Shown here in pieces: positions 1-5,382 of a DNA stretch of 6,419 nt. The notes beneath the pieces were generated by a model. The model was given only the letters and a program-made list of their open reading frames with translations, was not told the DNA's origin and searched no databases. The stretch is from Acidobacteriota bacterium. GTDB taxonomy: Bacteria > Acidobacteriota > UBA6911 > JACQSX01. The stretch covers positions 1-6,419 of the forward strand of contig JACQGG010000063.1 in assembly GCA_016199665.1 (NCBI GenBank). The letters are read 5' to 3'. The translations under genes were made by a program, and so were the position numbers. Every line of letters starts with the position of its first letter. Position 1 is the stretch's first letter.

Positions 1-117
1 GGCCGTTTGCACCGGGGTGGCCAGGAACAGCGAGTTGTTGACGAGGTAGTCGCCGGAAACCTGCCACAAAAGGATTCCAACGAAAATCGAGAGCCAGGAA
101 AGAAGCTGTCGTTTCAC
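1..117 (-). CDS. ABC transporter permease, N-terminal fragment (SsuC/TauC-type)
   Basis: Only the first 39 codons are in the window; the gene runs off the left edge. It probably encodes the inner-membrane permease of the uptake system whose binding protein lies just upstream. The start is GTG at 117-115, whose last two bases overlap the TGA stop of the binding-protein gene (GTGA junction), with AGGAG close upstream. The translation begins MKRQLLSWLSIFVGILLWQV, a short basic N-terminus followed by a hydrophobic segment at about residues 5-22, then a polar stretch leading to FLATPVQTA. This matches the usual start of BPD_transp_1 permeases of the sulfonate/nitrate/taurine (SsuC/TauC/NrtB) group, where a first TM helix is followed by a P-x-P/xxV-like segment. 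Family assignment rests mainly on gene order plus this N-terminal pattern, since the diagnostic EAA loop lies outside the window. Confidence 0.72.
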   Translation of the reverse strand, partial: MKRQLLSWLSIFVGILLWQVSGDYLVNNSLFLATPVQTA

Positions 118-1121
118 CGCTCCTGGACTGCCGCCCTGACGTAGGTGGGATTGAAGAACTTGTCCAGTGGGGGGAGTGGCTCCTGCAGATCCCCCAACTT
201 GACCAGGGATTCCAACACCTGGCTGAGACCCTCGTCGGGAATGATGCCGTCCCTGCGATACGCGTTGATTTCCTTGAAGAAGAGATCGTAGGTTCTTGAG
301 GCGTTCTCCGGCTGGGTATTGGTTTCCTGAGCGAGAATCTGGACCGCCTCGTCCTTGCTCCCGCTGTCGTAGAGCCAGTCGATCGCCTTGAAGTTGGCCC
401 TGAAGAAGGCGACAAGCTCCTCTGGATGGCCCCGGGCCCAGGCCGCGTTAGCCGCGTATCCGGTGAAAGGGAAACTTTTCAAATAGTCCTGCACCCGGCC
501 CATATTTTTGAAGCCTTGCGCCTCGGCGAGGGAATCGAAGGGAGGAAAGAGGATCGCCCCATCCACGCTGCCGGAGCGCAGCGCCGCCATCCGGTTTGCA
601 GTCGCTCCGGCATAGGAGAGCTCGTAGTCGCCGTCTCTCAGCCCGTTGGGCATCGCCATGGCCTCGAAGAAAATTCGAGTCACGTCCTTCGGTCCTCCAA
701 TGATGAACGTCTTTCCCCGGAGATCTTTCCAGGTCTTAATCTCCGGCTTGACGAGCAAGGAGTAGGGAGGGGTCGCTACCGCGCCGGAAACGATCTCCAT
801 CGGCGCGCCCGCCTGGATGGCCCTTATGAAATCCGGAAGACCCGATTCGCCCAGATTGAGAGACCCTGCCGCGAGTTGCTGTGCTGTGTTTGCGCTTGCT
901 CCCGTGACGATGACCTCCACTTGCAGGCCGTTGGCGGCAAAAAATCCCTTTCGCAAGGCGACAAAGAGCGGCCAGGTGGTGGCGCTCTTGCCGACCACTC
1001 CAAAGAGAACATTGCCGGTCTTCGATGGCTGCGTCTCTGTCTGACCCATCCTTCCGCAACCGGCAAGACTGACCCCGGTTGCCAGCCAGAGAGCTAAAAA
1101 GTGCTTTTCCATCCGGATCAT
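114..1121 (-). CDS. ABC transporter substrate-binding lipoprotein, NMT1/SsuA-like
   Basis: A 335-residue periplasmic binding protein that would deliver a small organic substrate to the permease encoded downstream. Residues 1-22 form a lipoprotein signal peptide: a basic start, a hydrophobic core (FLALWLATGVS) and a lipobox L-A-G-C with the lipidated Cys at 22. The mature part has the NMT1/THI5 (SsuA/TauA) pattern: a first strand NVLFGVVG, then PLFVALRKGFFAANGL at about 51-66, the ligand-pocket region AAGSLNLGESGLPDFIRA near 84-101, TWKDLRGKTFIIGG in the middle, and a second-lobe ALRSGSVDGAILFPP segment. Length is normal for the family. Start: ATG at 1121 lies 4 bp after the upstream stop; an in-frame ATG three codons later (1112) is an alternative and would leave the signal peptide intact. 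There is no clear Shine-Dalgarno, which suggests translational coupling. Members of this family bind sulfonates, taurine, nitrate, pyrimidine (thiamine precursor) or other small molecules; the substrate here is unknown. Confidence 0.9.
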   Translation of the reverse strand: MIRMEKHFLALWLATGVSLAGCGRMGQTETQPSKTGNVLFGVVGKSATTWPLFVALRKGFFAANGLQVEVIVTGASANTAQQLAAGSLNLGESGLPDFIRAIQAGAPMEIVSGAVATPPYSLLVKPEIKTWKDLRGKTFIIGGPKDVTRIFFEAMAMPNGLRDGDYELSYAGATANRMAALRSGSVDGAILFPPFDSLAEAQGFKNMGRVQDYLKSFPFTGYAANAAWARGHPEELVAFFRANFKAIDWLYDSGSKDEAVQILAQETNTQPENASRTYDLFFKEINAYRRDGIIPDEGLSQVLESLVKLGDLQEPLPPLDKFFNPTYVRAAVQER

Positions 1122-1125
1122 CTTG

Positions 1126-2034
1126 TCAGGAGCGGAGACCCAAGTCAGAAGTCGACGCCACGGCCCGCCGCTGGTGCAGAAGAGTCATGTAAGCGTCGGC
1201 AATTTCCTCCCCGGTGGCCAGCCATACCCCTTCGTGAGAACAAATGTAATCCAGGGCGGAATTCAGCGCGCCAATTCTGTGGGGAACTCCAATGATGTAA
1301 GGGTGCAGAGCCAGCGCCATGACGCGACCCGAAACGGCGGATTCCTGATACAGCACATCGAACTGACGTCGAATCATCATCTCAAACTCGTCCGCGGTCC
1401 GATGGTCCTGCTCAAAAGCCGGTTTGTCATTTAAGTGTACCGAATACGGGATGGAAACCAGGGGCTTCCCTTGAACCGTCATGACGTACGGTTGATCATC
1501 ATTGACCCAGTCGGCAACATAGCGGCAATTTTCTTCCACCAGATAGTCCAGCGTGTTCCAGGTTTCCTGCAGACCGGAGCTCAACCAGCCCACTGGTCTG
1601 CTGCCGGCCTCGCGTTCAATCCGGCTAAGGCTCTCATGGATGACATGGCGTTCTTCCGTCGCGGGAATCTCGTTGAGCCGGCGGGTGTTGCTCTGGTTAT
1701 GTCCCATGAATTCCCACTTCAGGCGGACCGCTTCCTTGACAATCTCCGGATAGGCGTCGCAGACATCGCTGTTCAGAGCTGCGGTCGCGCGAATGCCGCG
1801 GCGGGAAAGACTCTCCATCACTCGCCAGATCCCGACCCGGGCGCCGTAATCGCGCACAGCAAAGGAGAGCACTTCCGGGACCTTTCCCGATCCGGAGGGC
1901 ATGCGTTCGTTCAGCGCAAAGGCCTCGACGTTCGGGATCACCCAGAAAGCCAGTCGGGCCCCTGAGGGCCACGTCAACCGGGGCCGGCGCACAATGGAAG
2001 AATAGGGGAACGGCCCCGTGGCGGCGGATTGCAT
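1126..2034 (-). CDS. Polysaccharide deacetylase-family protein, PuuE/allantoinase-like
   Basis: A 302-residue protein of the NodB-fold carbohydrate esterase 4 superfamily, closest in pattern to the PuuE-like (metal-independent allantoinase) branch. Visible landmarks: RLAFWVIPNVEAF at 27-39 where classical deacetylases carry TFDDG, DYGARVGIWRVM at 62-73, ATAALNSDVCDAYPEIV at 83-99, EFMGHNQSN at 108-116, ETWNTLDYLVEENCRYVADW at 157-176, IPYSVHLND at 195-203 and ALHPYIIGVPHRI at 242-254. The Asp-Asp of motif 1 is absent (N35-V-E37), and motif 2 keeps only one His (H112) where H-S/T-x-x-H is usual, so a canonical Zn/Co site seems incomplete; this is typical of PuuE-type enzymes acting on cyclic ureides rather than acetylated sugars. 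No signal peptide, so cytoplasmic. The ATG directly follows the TAA of the hydrolase gene, arguing for co-expression. The exact substrate cannot be deduced. Confidence 0.85.
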   Translation of the reverse strand: MQSAATGPFPYSSIVRRPRLTWPSGARLAFWVIPNVEAFALNERMPSGSGKVPEVLSFAVRDYGARVGIWRVMESLSRRGIRATAALNSDVCDAYPEIVKEAVRLKWEFMGHNQSNTRRLNEIPATEERHVIHESLSRIEREAGSRPVGWLSSGLQETWNTLDYLVEENCRYVADWVNDDQPYVMTVQGKPLVSIPYSVHLNDKPAFEQDHRTADEFEMMIRRQFDVLYQESAVSGRVMALALHPYIIGVPHRIGALNSALDYICSHEGVWLATGEEIADAYMTLLHQRRAVASTSDLGLRS

Positions 2035-2733
2035 TTACACGGCCTGCTTCAATCGCTCAAGGTGACGCGCCACTTCATCCAGGTGCATAACGTCGGCATA
2101 TTTGTGATGCATATCGAACAGATTGATCTGGTGGGAGAGCCAACTGCGATCGAAACAGCATTCCTCCACCACCACGGTATGGAATCCAAAAGAGTAGGCA
2201 TCCACGACGCTGGCGCGGACGCAGCCGCTGGTGGTTTCGCCGCACACGATGACCGTATCCACCCGGTTTCCGACGAGATGGGCGACAAGCGGCGTTCCAA
2301 AAAAAGCGCTGGCGCGCTGCTTATAGATAATCGTGTCTCTGCCCTCCGGCTCAAATTCGCTCCTGATCTTGTAATGCCCGGAGCTCAGGTTGGACATCGA
2401 GCGGTGGGTCGCCCGGACGCTGCCGGCATGGAGCTCCGTTCGGGTCTCCGACGTAGTATAAATCACCGGGATATTCCAGGCTCGCGCCATTGCAAGCAGC
2501 CGGCGGATGGGCTCCATCGCATTCCAGGCGTGGATGCCGCAGGAGCTCGGAAACTCCCTGGCTACTTCCCGAACCGGACGCGGCCCGCCCTGGAAGACGA
2601 GGTCGTATAGATCGATAGCCAGCAAAGCCGGCCGGGACCCGAGGGTGGTGTCACGGCGGTATGCGCTGTAAATCTCGAGCAGATCTTCGCCGACGACATC
2701 CTTCCAGCAATGGTCTTCAAAATCATCCGCCAT
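2035..2733 (-). CDS. Isochorismatase-family cysteine hydrolase, N-carbamoylsarcosine amidase-like
   Basis: A 232-residue cytoplasmic amidohydrolase of the isochorismatase-like fold, the first gene of the operon. The catalytic triad is visible: Asp41 in LLAIDLYD, Lys138 in IIYKQRASAFFGT and nucleophile Cys171 in GETTSGCVRASVVDAYSFGF. The TSGCVRA motif, followed by VVVEECCFDR and the C-terminal HQINLFDMHHKYADVM segment, matches the N-carbamoylsarcosine amidase/maleamate amidase (NicF) subgroup, whose members cleave carbamoyl or amide groups releasing ammonia. Start: ATG at 2733 is chosen because AGGGA lies 9 bases upstream; an in-frame TTG at 2772 would add 13 residues unlike the family and overlap the candidate promoter. 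The gene ends TAA, directly abutting the ATG of the deacetylase-family gene. The neighbouring importer and PuuE-like enzyme suggest it performs a late deamidation or decarbamoylation step in catabolism of an imported nitrogen compound (inference). Confidence 0.88.
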   Translation of the reverse strand: MADDFEDHCWKDVVGEDLLEIYSAYRRDTTLGSRPALLAIDLYDLVFQGGPRPVREVAREFPSSCGIHAWNAMEPIRRLLAMARAWNIPVIYTTSETRTELHAGSVRATHRSMSNLSSGHYKIRSEFEPEGRDTIIYKQRASAFFGTPLVAHLVGNRVDTVIVCGETTSGCVRASVVDAYSFGFHTVVVEECCFDRSWLSHQINLFDMHHKYADVMHLDEVARHLERLKQAV

Positions 2734-2772
2734 GAATCCATTTCCCTGACAAGTTTCGACAAGAGGCCCCAA

Positions 2773-2781
2773 AATATATCA
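2773..2781 (-). promoter_or_regulatory. Candidate extended -10 promoter for the hydrolase-deacetylase-ABC operon
   Basis: On the minus strand this reads TGATATATT, i.e. TG-n-TATATT, one mismatch from the sigma70 extended -10 consensus. Transcription would begin about 33 bases before the ATG at 2733. No good -35 hexamer is found at 16-18 bp; that position is occupied by the palindrome at 2793-2815. It is the most AT-rich spot in an otherwise GC-rich intergenic stretch. Prediction from pattern only. Confidence 0.35.
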
Positions 2782-2788
2782 CAAGAGG

Positions 2789-2820
2789 GCAAGGGGACAG
2801 AGTAAGTCTGTCCCCCTTCT
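2789..2820. repeat. REP-like palindrome, copy 1
   Basis: Two perfect 9-bp arms, GGGGACAGA (2793-2801) and TCTGTCCCC (2807-2815), around a 5-base loop. A second copy with nearly the same sequence lies at 4831-4861. The GGGGACAGA palindrome resembles REP-type elements mobilised in trans by RAYT transposases in many genomes; no RAYT gene is in this window. It sits just upstream of the candidate operon promoter. Confidence 0.75.
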
Positions 2821-2876
2821 AAGCGGAACAGGAGCATCACCCTCAGGAAGGCGTTCCCGATCAGCTCACCGGCGAT

Positions 2877-2906
2877 CATGATGAGCGCGACCATGCGCTC
2901 ATCATG
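2877..2906. repeat. Perfect 12-bp inverted repeat (hairpin)
   Basis: CATGATGAGCGC at 2877-2888 and its exact reverse complement GCGCTCATCATG at 2895-2906 flank the 6-base loop GACCAT. There is no following T-run, so it is not a standard intrinsic terminator. It lies between the 3' end of the TPR gene and the operon promoter. It could be an operator, an mRNA structure or a repeat relic. Confidence 0.7.
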
Positions 2907-2940
2907 CCATAGCTCGTATCGGCCGCGGTAGTCTCCCCCC

Positions 2941-3100
2941 GGATGGAATTTCTGCGCAGTACAGGGCGGGTGTCTTGGTGCGCGGACCGTTGCATCAGGT
3001 CGCTGCAAAAGAGACACTGGGACCGTCGGCTCTGGAACGCCTCACGGTTCCCATCGATTGCGGTTTTAAGACGTCAGACTTCATTCGACCTGCCTTCTTT
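2941..3100. other. Intergenic stretch with no recognisable feature
   Basis: This part of the gap between the TPR gene and the hydrolase operon holds no gene I can support. Short open frames on both strands lack ribosome binding sites and any recognisable protein pattern. I see no RNA gene. Confidence 0.5.
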
Positions 3101-3134
3101 AAGCCACCGCCTTGAAGGCGGTGGTTGTTTGCTT
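3101..3134 (+). repeat. GC-rich hairpin with downstream T-rich tract (IS605-end-like or terminator)
   Basis: Arms CCACCGCC (3104-3111) and GGCGGTGG (3117-3124) pair perfectly over 8 bp around TTGAA, and the loop can close further by T-A pairs. On the plus strand the stem is followed by TTGTTTGCTT, like a weak intrinsic terminator, but no plus-strand gene leads into it. The AAGCC-arm-TTGAA-arm form also resembles the subterminal hairpins of IS200/IS605-type elements, so it may be a relic end. On the minus strand, about 120 bp past the TPR gene, it lacks a good T-run. Confidence 0.5.
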
Positions 3135-3223
3135 CAACGCCGAGACGCAAGCGGCCAGCGAGAATGCACGAAGTTTCGTTTCTAAGCGCTATCTCCACGT
3201 TCTCTGCGCCTTTGTGAGCCCGG
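3134..3223. repeat. GAGACGC/CTCTGCG dispersed repeat, copy 1 (diverged)
   Basis: The left arm contains CGCCGAGACGCAAGCGG and the right arm TCTCCACGTTCTCTGCGCC, giving an imperfect fold-back over about 90 bp. Both arms match the arms of a better-preserved copy at 5616-5699 (left: C-G-C-C/T-GAGACGC; right: TCTCC-n-CG-n-TCTCTGCG). It ends about 25 bp before the TPR stop codon. Probably a non-coding dispersed element. Confidence 0.5.
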
Positions 3224-3246
3224 TGGGGGTCGCAAATCCGGTCGCT

Positions 3247-4530
3247 TCAGATCTTCAGCTTTTTCTTAGCCTCCGGATAGGCTAATGCCCTTTCCATGCT
3301 ATTCTGCGTCGATTCGACGATCTCTTTGTAAATTTTCTGCGCGTTGGCTTGATCCCCTACCTTCTCGTAGGCCCGCGCTAAAAGCAGCTTGTGGAAAGGG
3401 TCGGTCTGATCCGCCTGCTTCAAATGGTCAATTGCTGCGGGAAAATCTCCACTCTCTAATTTGAGGTAGCCCGCCAGATAGTGAGAGGCAGGCTCAAACT
3501 GCTTTCCCCGCTCGCCCGCCTCCTCAATCATCTTTTTAATAAGCTCCACTTCCTTCCAGGCCTCCTCGTGCTTGCCCATCTTGGCCAGCGCTCTGCCCCG
3601 GCCATGGTGAAACCGACCGAGCCAAATCTTCTTTTCCTCCTCGCTGATGGAACTTCCGGGTACCGTCGCATAGCCGTTCTCATAGGCTTGAATCGACTCC
3701 GCCGCGCGGCCGTTCTCAAGCAGCAACCGCCCAATGGAATTCCACACAAACACCGGAGGAAGATCCGGGCGGCCACCGGTCCTTGTGTATTCGTCGCGGA
3801 AACCTTCCAGAATCTCCAGCGCAGACTTCACGTCGCCCTTGTAGAGATAAGTGAAGGCAAGACCGTAGTTGGGAACATTCGGGGCTGTCCCCTCCAGCCT
3901 CTTGCTGAGTGAAGTCTTGAAAAATTCCCGGGCCTTGCCGTAGTCTCCTTTGAGCAGGTAGACATTTCCCAGGGAGCCGTAGACCCGCGGGGTGCCGCCA
4001 TCAATCCGAATGGCTTTTTCGAAGGCCCGCTTCGCCTCCTCCAATTTCCCCTGATTTGCATTAATCTGGCCGAGCATCATGTGCACTAGGCGCTCATCAG
4101 GATATTGTTTGGCTAGGTCAACCACGATTCCCAGTGCCGTCTCGGGCTTTTTAGCCTGCACCAGTGCCACGGCCTCGATAAAGCGACGTTCGCCATCGGA
4201 GGCATTCTTGGCAAGTTCAAGCGCCTTTTCCATGTGTGGTTTCGCTTCTGAAGAAGGCGAGGTCGTTGCGCCGACCAGGTAGTGCGCAAAGGCAAATTGC
4301 GGATCCGCTTCCACCCCTTTCTTGGCCACCGCCAAAACCTGGGGCGAGAATTGGAAGTTTTCGATCATCCGAAGCGCGCGGTCTACGTGCTCCTTGGCTT
4401 CTTTCGATTTGGTACTGAAGGCGAACTTTCTGCCTGAAGGTATGTCGGTTGAACTGGAAACATTCGAGGCCGTGAACAACAAAGCTGCGACTAAAACGTT
4501 CAGTGGACACAGCGCCTTTCCGATTTTCAT
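3247..4530 (-). CDS. Exported tetratricopeptide-repeat (TPR) protein
   Basis: A 427-residue protein made almost entirely of TPR-like helical pairs, likely a protein-interaction scaffold acting outside the cytoplasm. Residues 1-24 look like a Sec signal peptide: MKIGK, then hydrophobic NVLVAALLFTA; the cleavage site is not clear and there is no lipobox. Clear TPR units include LVHMMLGQINANQGKLEEAKRAF (148-170), VYGSLGNVYLLKGDYGKAREFF (183-204), the unit at 221-243 (GLAFTYLYKGDVKSALEIL), 263-286 (SIGRLLLENGRAAESIQAYE), 306-329 (GRGRALAKMGKHEEAWKEVE), SHYLAGYLKLESGDFPAAIDHL (349-370) and LLLARAYEKVGDQANAQKIY (382-401). The start ATG at 4530 is preceded by GAGGAG with 6-base spacing, a strong site. 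The gene stands alone: over 500 bp to the next gene downstream and about 1.4 kb upstream. No catalytic domain is visible, and a specific role cannot be assigned. Confidence 0.88.
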   Translation of the reverse strand: MKIGKALCPLNVLVAALLFTASNVSSSTDIPSGRKFAFSTKSKEAKEHVDRALRMIENFQFSPQVLAVAKKGVEADPQFAFAHYLVGATTSPSSEAKPHMEKALELAKNASDGERRFIEAVALVQAKKPETALGIVVDLAKQYPDERLVHMMLGQINANQGKLEEAKRAFEKAIRIDGGTPRVYGSLGNVYLLKGDYGKAREFFKTSLSKRLEGTAPNVPNYGLAFTYLYKGDVKSALEILEGFRDEYTRTGGRPDLPPVFVWNSIGRLLLENGRAAESIQAYENGYATVPGSSISEEEKKIWLGRFHHGRGRALAKMGKHEEAWKEVELIKKMIEEAGERGKQFEPASHYLAGYLKLESGDFPAAIDHLKQADQTDPFHKLLLARAYEKVGDQANAQKIYKEIVESTQNSMERALAYPEAKKKLKI

Positions 4531-4540
4531 GTTCTTCTCC

Positions 4541-4830
4541 TCTTAAGATGCGATCGACGCAGACCAGATATCTGATCGGTCGTCAAAAGCATAACTTGAG
4601 TCATACTCGGTTTTACTGGTATACGCCCGCCAGAGTTTTCCGTTTCAAATTCCTATCCTCCTCAAGTCACCGACTTTGGTCAGCGGGGTGTTTTTCCATC
4701 TATGGGAAAATGCCAAGTTCCAAGCTAACAGTCAGTTTCTTTTCATGCCGCGAAGATTTCCGGCGACCCGTGGCGTCAACACGCAAAATGCGGCAGTCCC
4801 GGCTGTCGGGGAGAAGCCCGCCGCTTTGGG
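4541..4830. other. Upstream region of the TPR gene, no gene seen
   Basis: This stretch should hold the TPR gene promoter on the minus strand. The best I can offer is TTGAAA (4643-4648) with TATACC (4618-4623), a 19-bp spacer and poor matches, so no promoter is claimed. A perfect 10-bp palindrome CAGATATCTG lies at 4565-4574, about 35 bp before the start codon, and an AT-rich inverted repeat TTTTCC/GGAAAA at 4692-4710. No protein-coding frame here has a ribosome binding site or family pattern. Confidence 0.4.
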
Positions 4831-4861
4831 GCAAGGGGACAGAGTAGTCTCTCCCCCTTTT
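4831..4861. repeat. REP-like palindrome, copy 2
   Basis: Second copy of the element at 2789-2820. The first 16 bases are identical; then one base is deleted in the loop and one arm base is changed (TCTCTCCCC against TCTGTCCCC), so the 9-bp arms at 4835-4843 and 4848-4856 carry one mismatch. It is followed by a T-run (CCCTTTTTT), so on the plus strand it could act as a terminator, but no plus-strand gene precedes it. Confidence 0.75.
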
Positions 4862-4864
4862 TTC

Positions 4865-5011
4865 CAGCGGTCAGCCATCAGCATTCAGCGGTCAGCTTCT
4901 GCTGCCGAATGTTGAATGCCGACTGCTGACGGGCCGACCGCTGAATGCTGAATGGCTGATGGCTGACCCGCTGATGGCTGATGGCTGACTGCCGACGGCT
5001 GAATGCTGACC
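4865..5011. repeat. GCTGA-core 7-8 bp repeat array with an inverted arm
   Basis: Positions 4925-5011 divide without gaps into twelve 7- or 8-bp units, most starting GCTGA (for example GCTGATG, GCTGAAT, GCTGACC), two starting GCCGA or containing GCCGA. The segment 4865-4896 carries the same units in opposite orientation; its reverse complement matches 4933-4973 nearly base for base apart from one extra unit-length insertion and one extra C. The whole can fold into a long hairpin. Unit length varies between 7 and 8, so it cannot keep a reading frame and is surely non-coding. Such GCTGA arrays are familiar as intergenic low-complexity DNA in some environmental genomes (recollection, not a search). 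Confidence 0.85.
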
Positions 5012-5085
5012 TCCCCAGTCCGGTGATTTGTCGGTTGCCACGCCGCTCGCCGCAGCCGTTTTTCAGGAGCGGTTAGCTCCAGAGG

Positions 5086-5165
5086 TCATAGTACCGCGAC
5101 CGTTAGGAAGCGGCGAGAAAATCAGCCGGTTATCCCGCCGCTTGCTGCCGCGCGCGGTACTGTGA
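5086..5165. repeat. Nested inverted repeat (long imperfect hairpin)
   Basis: Outer arms TCATAGTACCGCG (5086-5098) and CGCGGTACTGTGA (5153-5165) pair at 12 of 13 positions. Inside them AAGCGGCG (5108-5115) pairs perfectly with CGCCGCTT (5136-5143). The two 25-base arms 5091-5115 and 5136-5160 are equal in length, with mismatches only in the middle nine bases, as expected for one long palindrome that has drifted. The CGCGACCGTTAGGAAGCGG style of arm resembles a dispersed intergenic repeat of PVC/Acidobacteria-type genomes (recollection). Confidence 0.7.
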
Positions 5166-5185
5166 CGAATTGCTGATCGTGTGCG

Positions 5186-5221
5186 CACCGCGCCAGATGG
5201 ATTGCTGGCAGACCGGACTCC
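5186..5221 (-). repeat. GAGTCCGGTCTGCCAG repeat, copy A (inverted)
   Basis: The reverse complement reads GAGTCCGGTCTGCCAGCAAT followed by CCATCTGGCGCGGTG. It matches copies B (5307-5352) and C (5383-5428) through about 36 bases, in opposite orientation. Weaker similarity continues past this core into the CGCGGTAC/GTGA sequence of the neighbouring nested hairpin. Non-coding repeat of unknown nature. Confidence 0.7.
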
Positions 5222-5306
5222 ACAGCGCAGAATTTCAGCCCGTCATTCGGGTGGGCACTCTTGGTCGTGAGAGCGGCGCCGACCGGCCCGGAGCGCATCC
5301 GCATTG

Positions 5307-5352
5307 CTGAGTCCGGTCTGCCAGTAATCCATCTCGCCCGGTGTCCAGCAAC
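5307..5352 (+). repeat. GAGTCCGGTCTGCCAG repeat, copy B
   Basis: A 46-base sequence starting CTGAGTCCGGTCTGCCAG and ending CAGCAAC. It differs from copy C (5383-5428) at only about four positions; starts are 76 bp apart, with unrelated 30-base sequence between. Two direct copies plus one inverted are too few and too irregular for CRISPR. Confidence 0.75.
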
Positions 5353-5382
5353 AGCTTCACGTACTGCGGCTGTCACATACCG

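Noticed and set aside
426..1097. Open frame of 223 codons on the plus strand
   Set aside because: It lies wholly antisense to the binding-protein gene, has no recognisable protein pattern and no ribosome binding site; a by-product of GC-rich codon use.
1435..2610. Long plus-strand open frames opposite the deacetylase and hydrolase genes
   Set aside because: They are antisense to two clearly recognisable enzymes and show no family motifs.
2562..3017. Minus-strand frame of 151 codons overlapping the start of the hydrolase gene
   Set aside because: It overlaps the hydrolase by about 170 bp in another frame, includes the repeat palindrome and the perfect hairpin, and has no recognisable domain.
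3101..3130. Intrinsic terminator for the TPR gene
   Set aside because: The T-rich tract follows the stem on the plus strand, while the TPR gene is on the minus strand; on that strand the stem is followed by CTTAAAGAAGG.
4765..4830. Possible riboswitch-like sequence (ACGCAAAATGCGGC and CCCG/CGGG stem)
   Set aside because: It does not contain the conserved blocks of cyclic-di-GMP, cobalamin or TPP riboswitches, and it does not lie directly upstream of a gene on the plus strand.
4503..4915. Plus-strand frames upstream of the TPR gene
   Set aside because: No ribosome binding site, no family resemblance, and they run through the REP-like palindrome and the GCTGA array.
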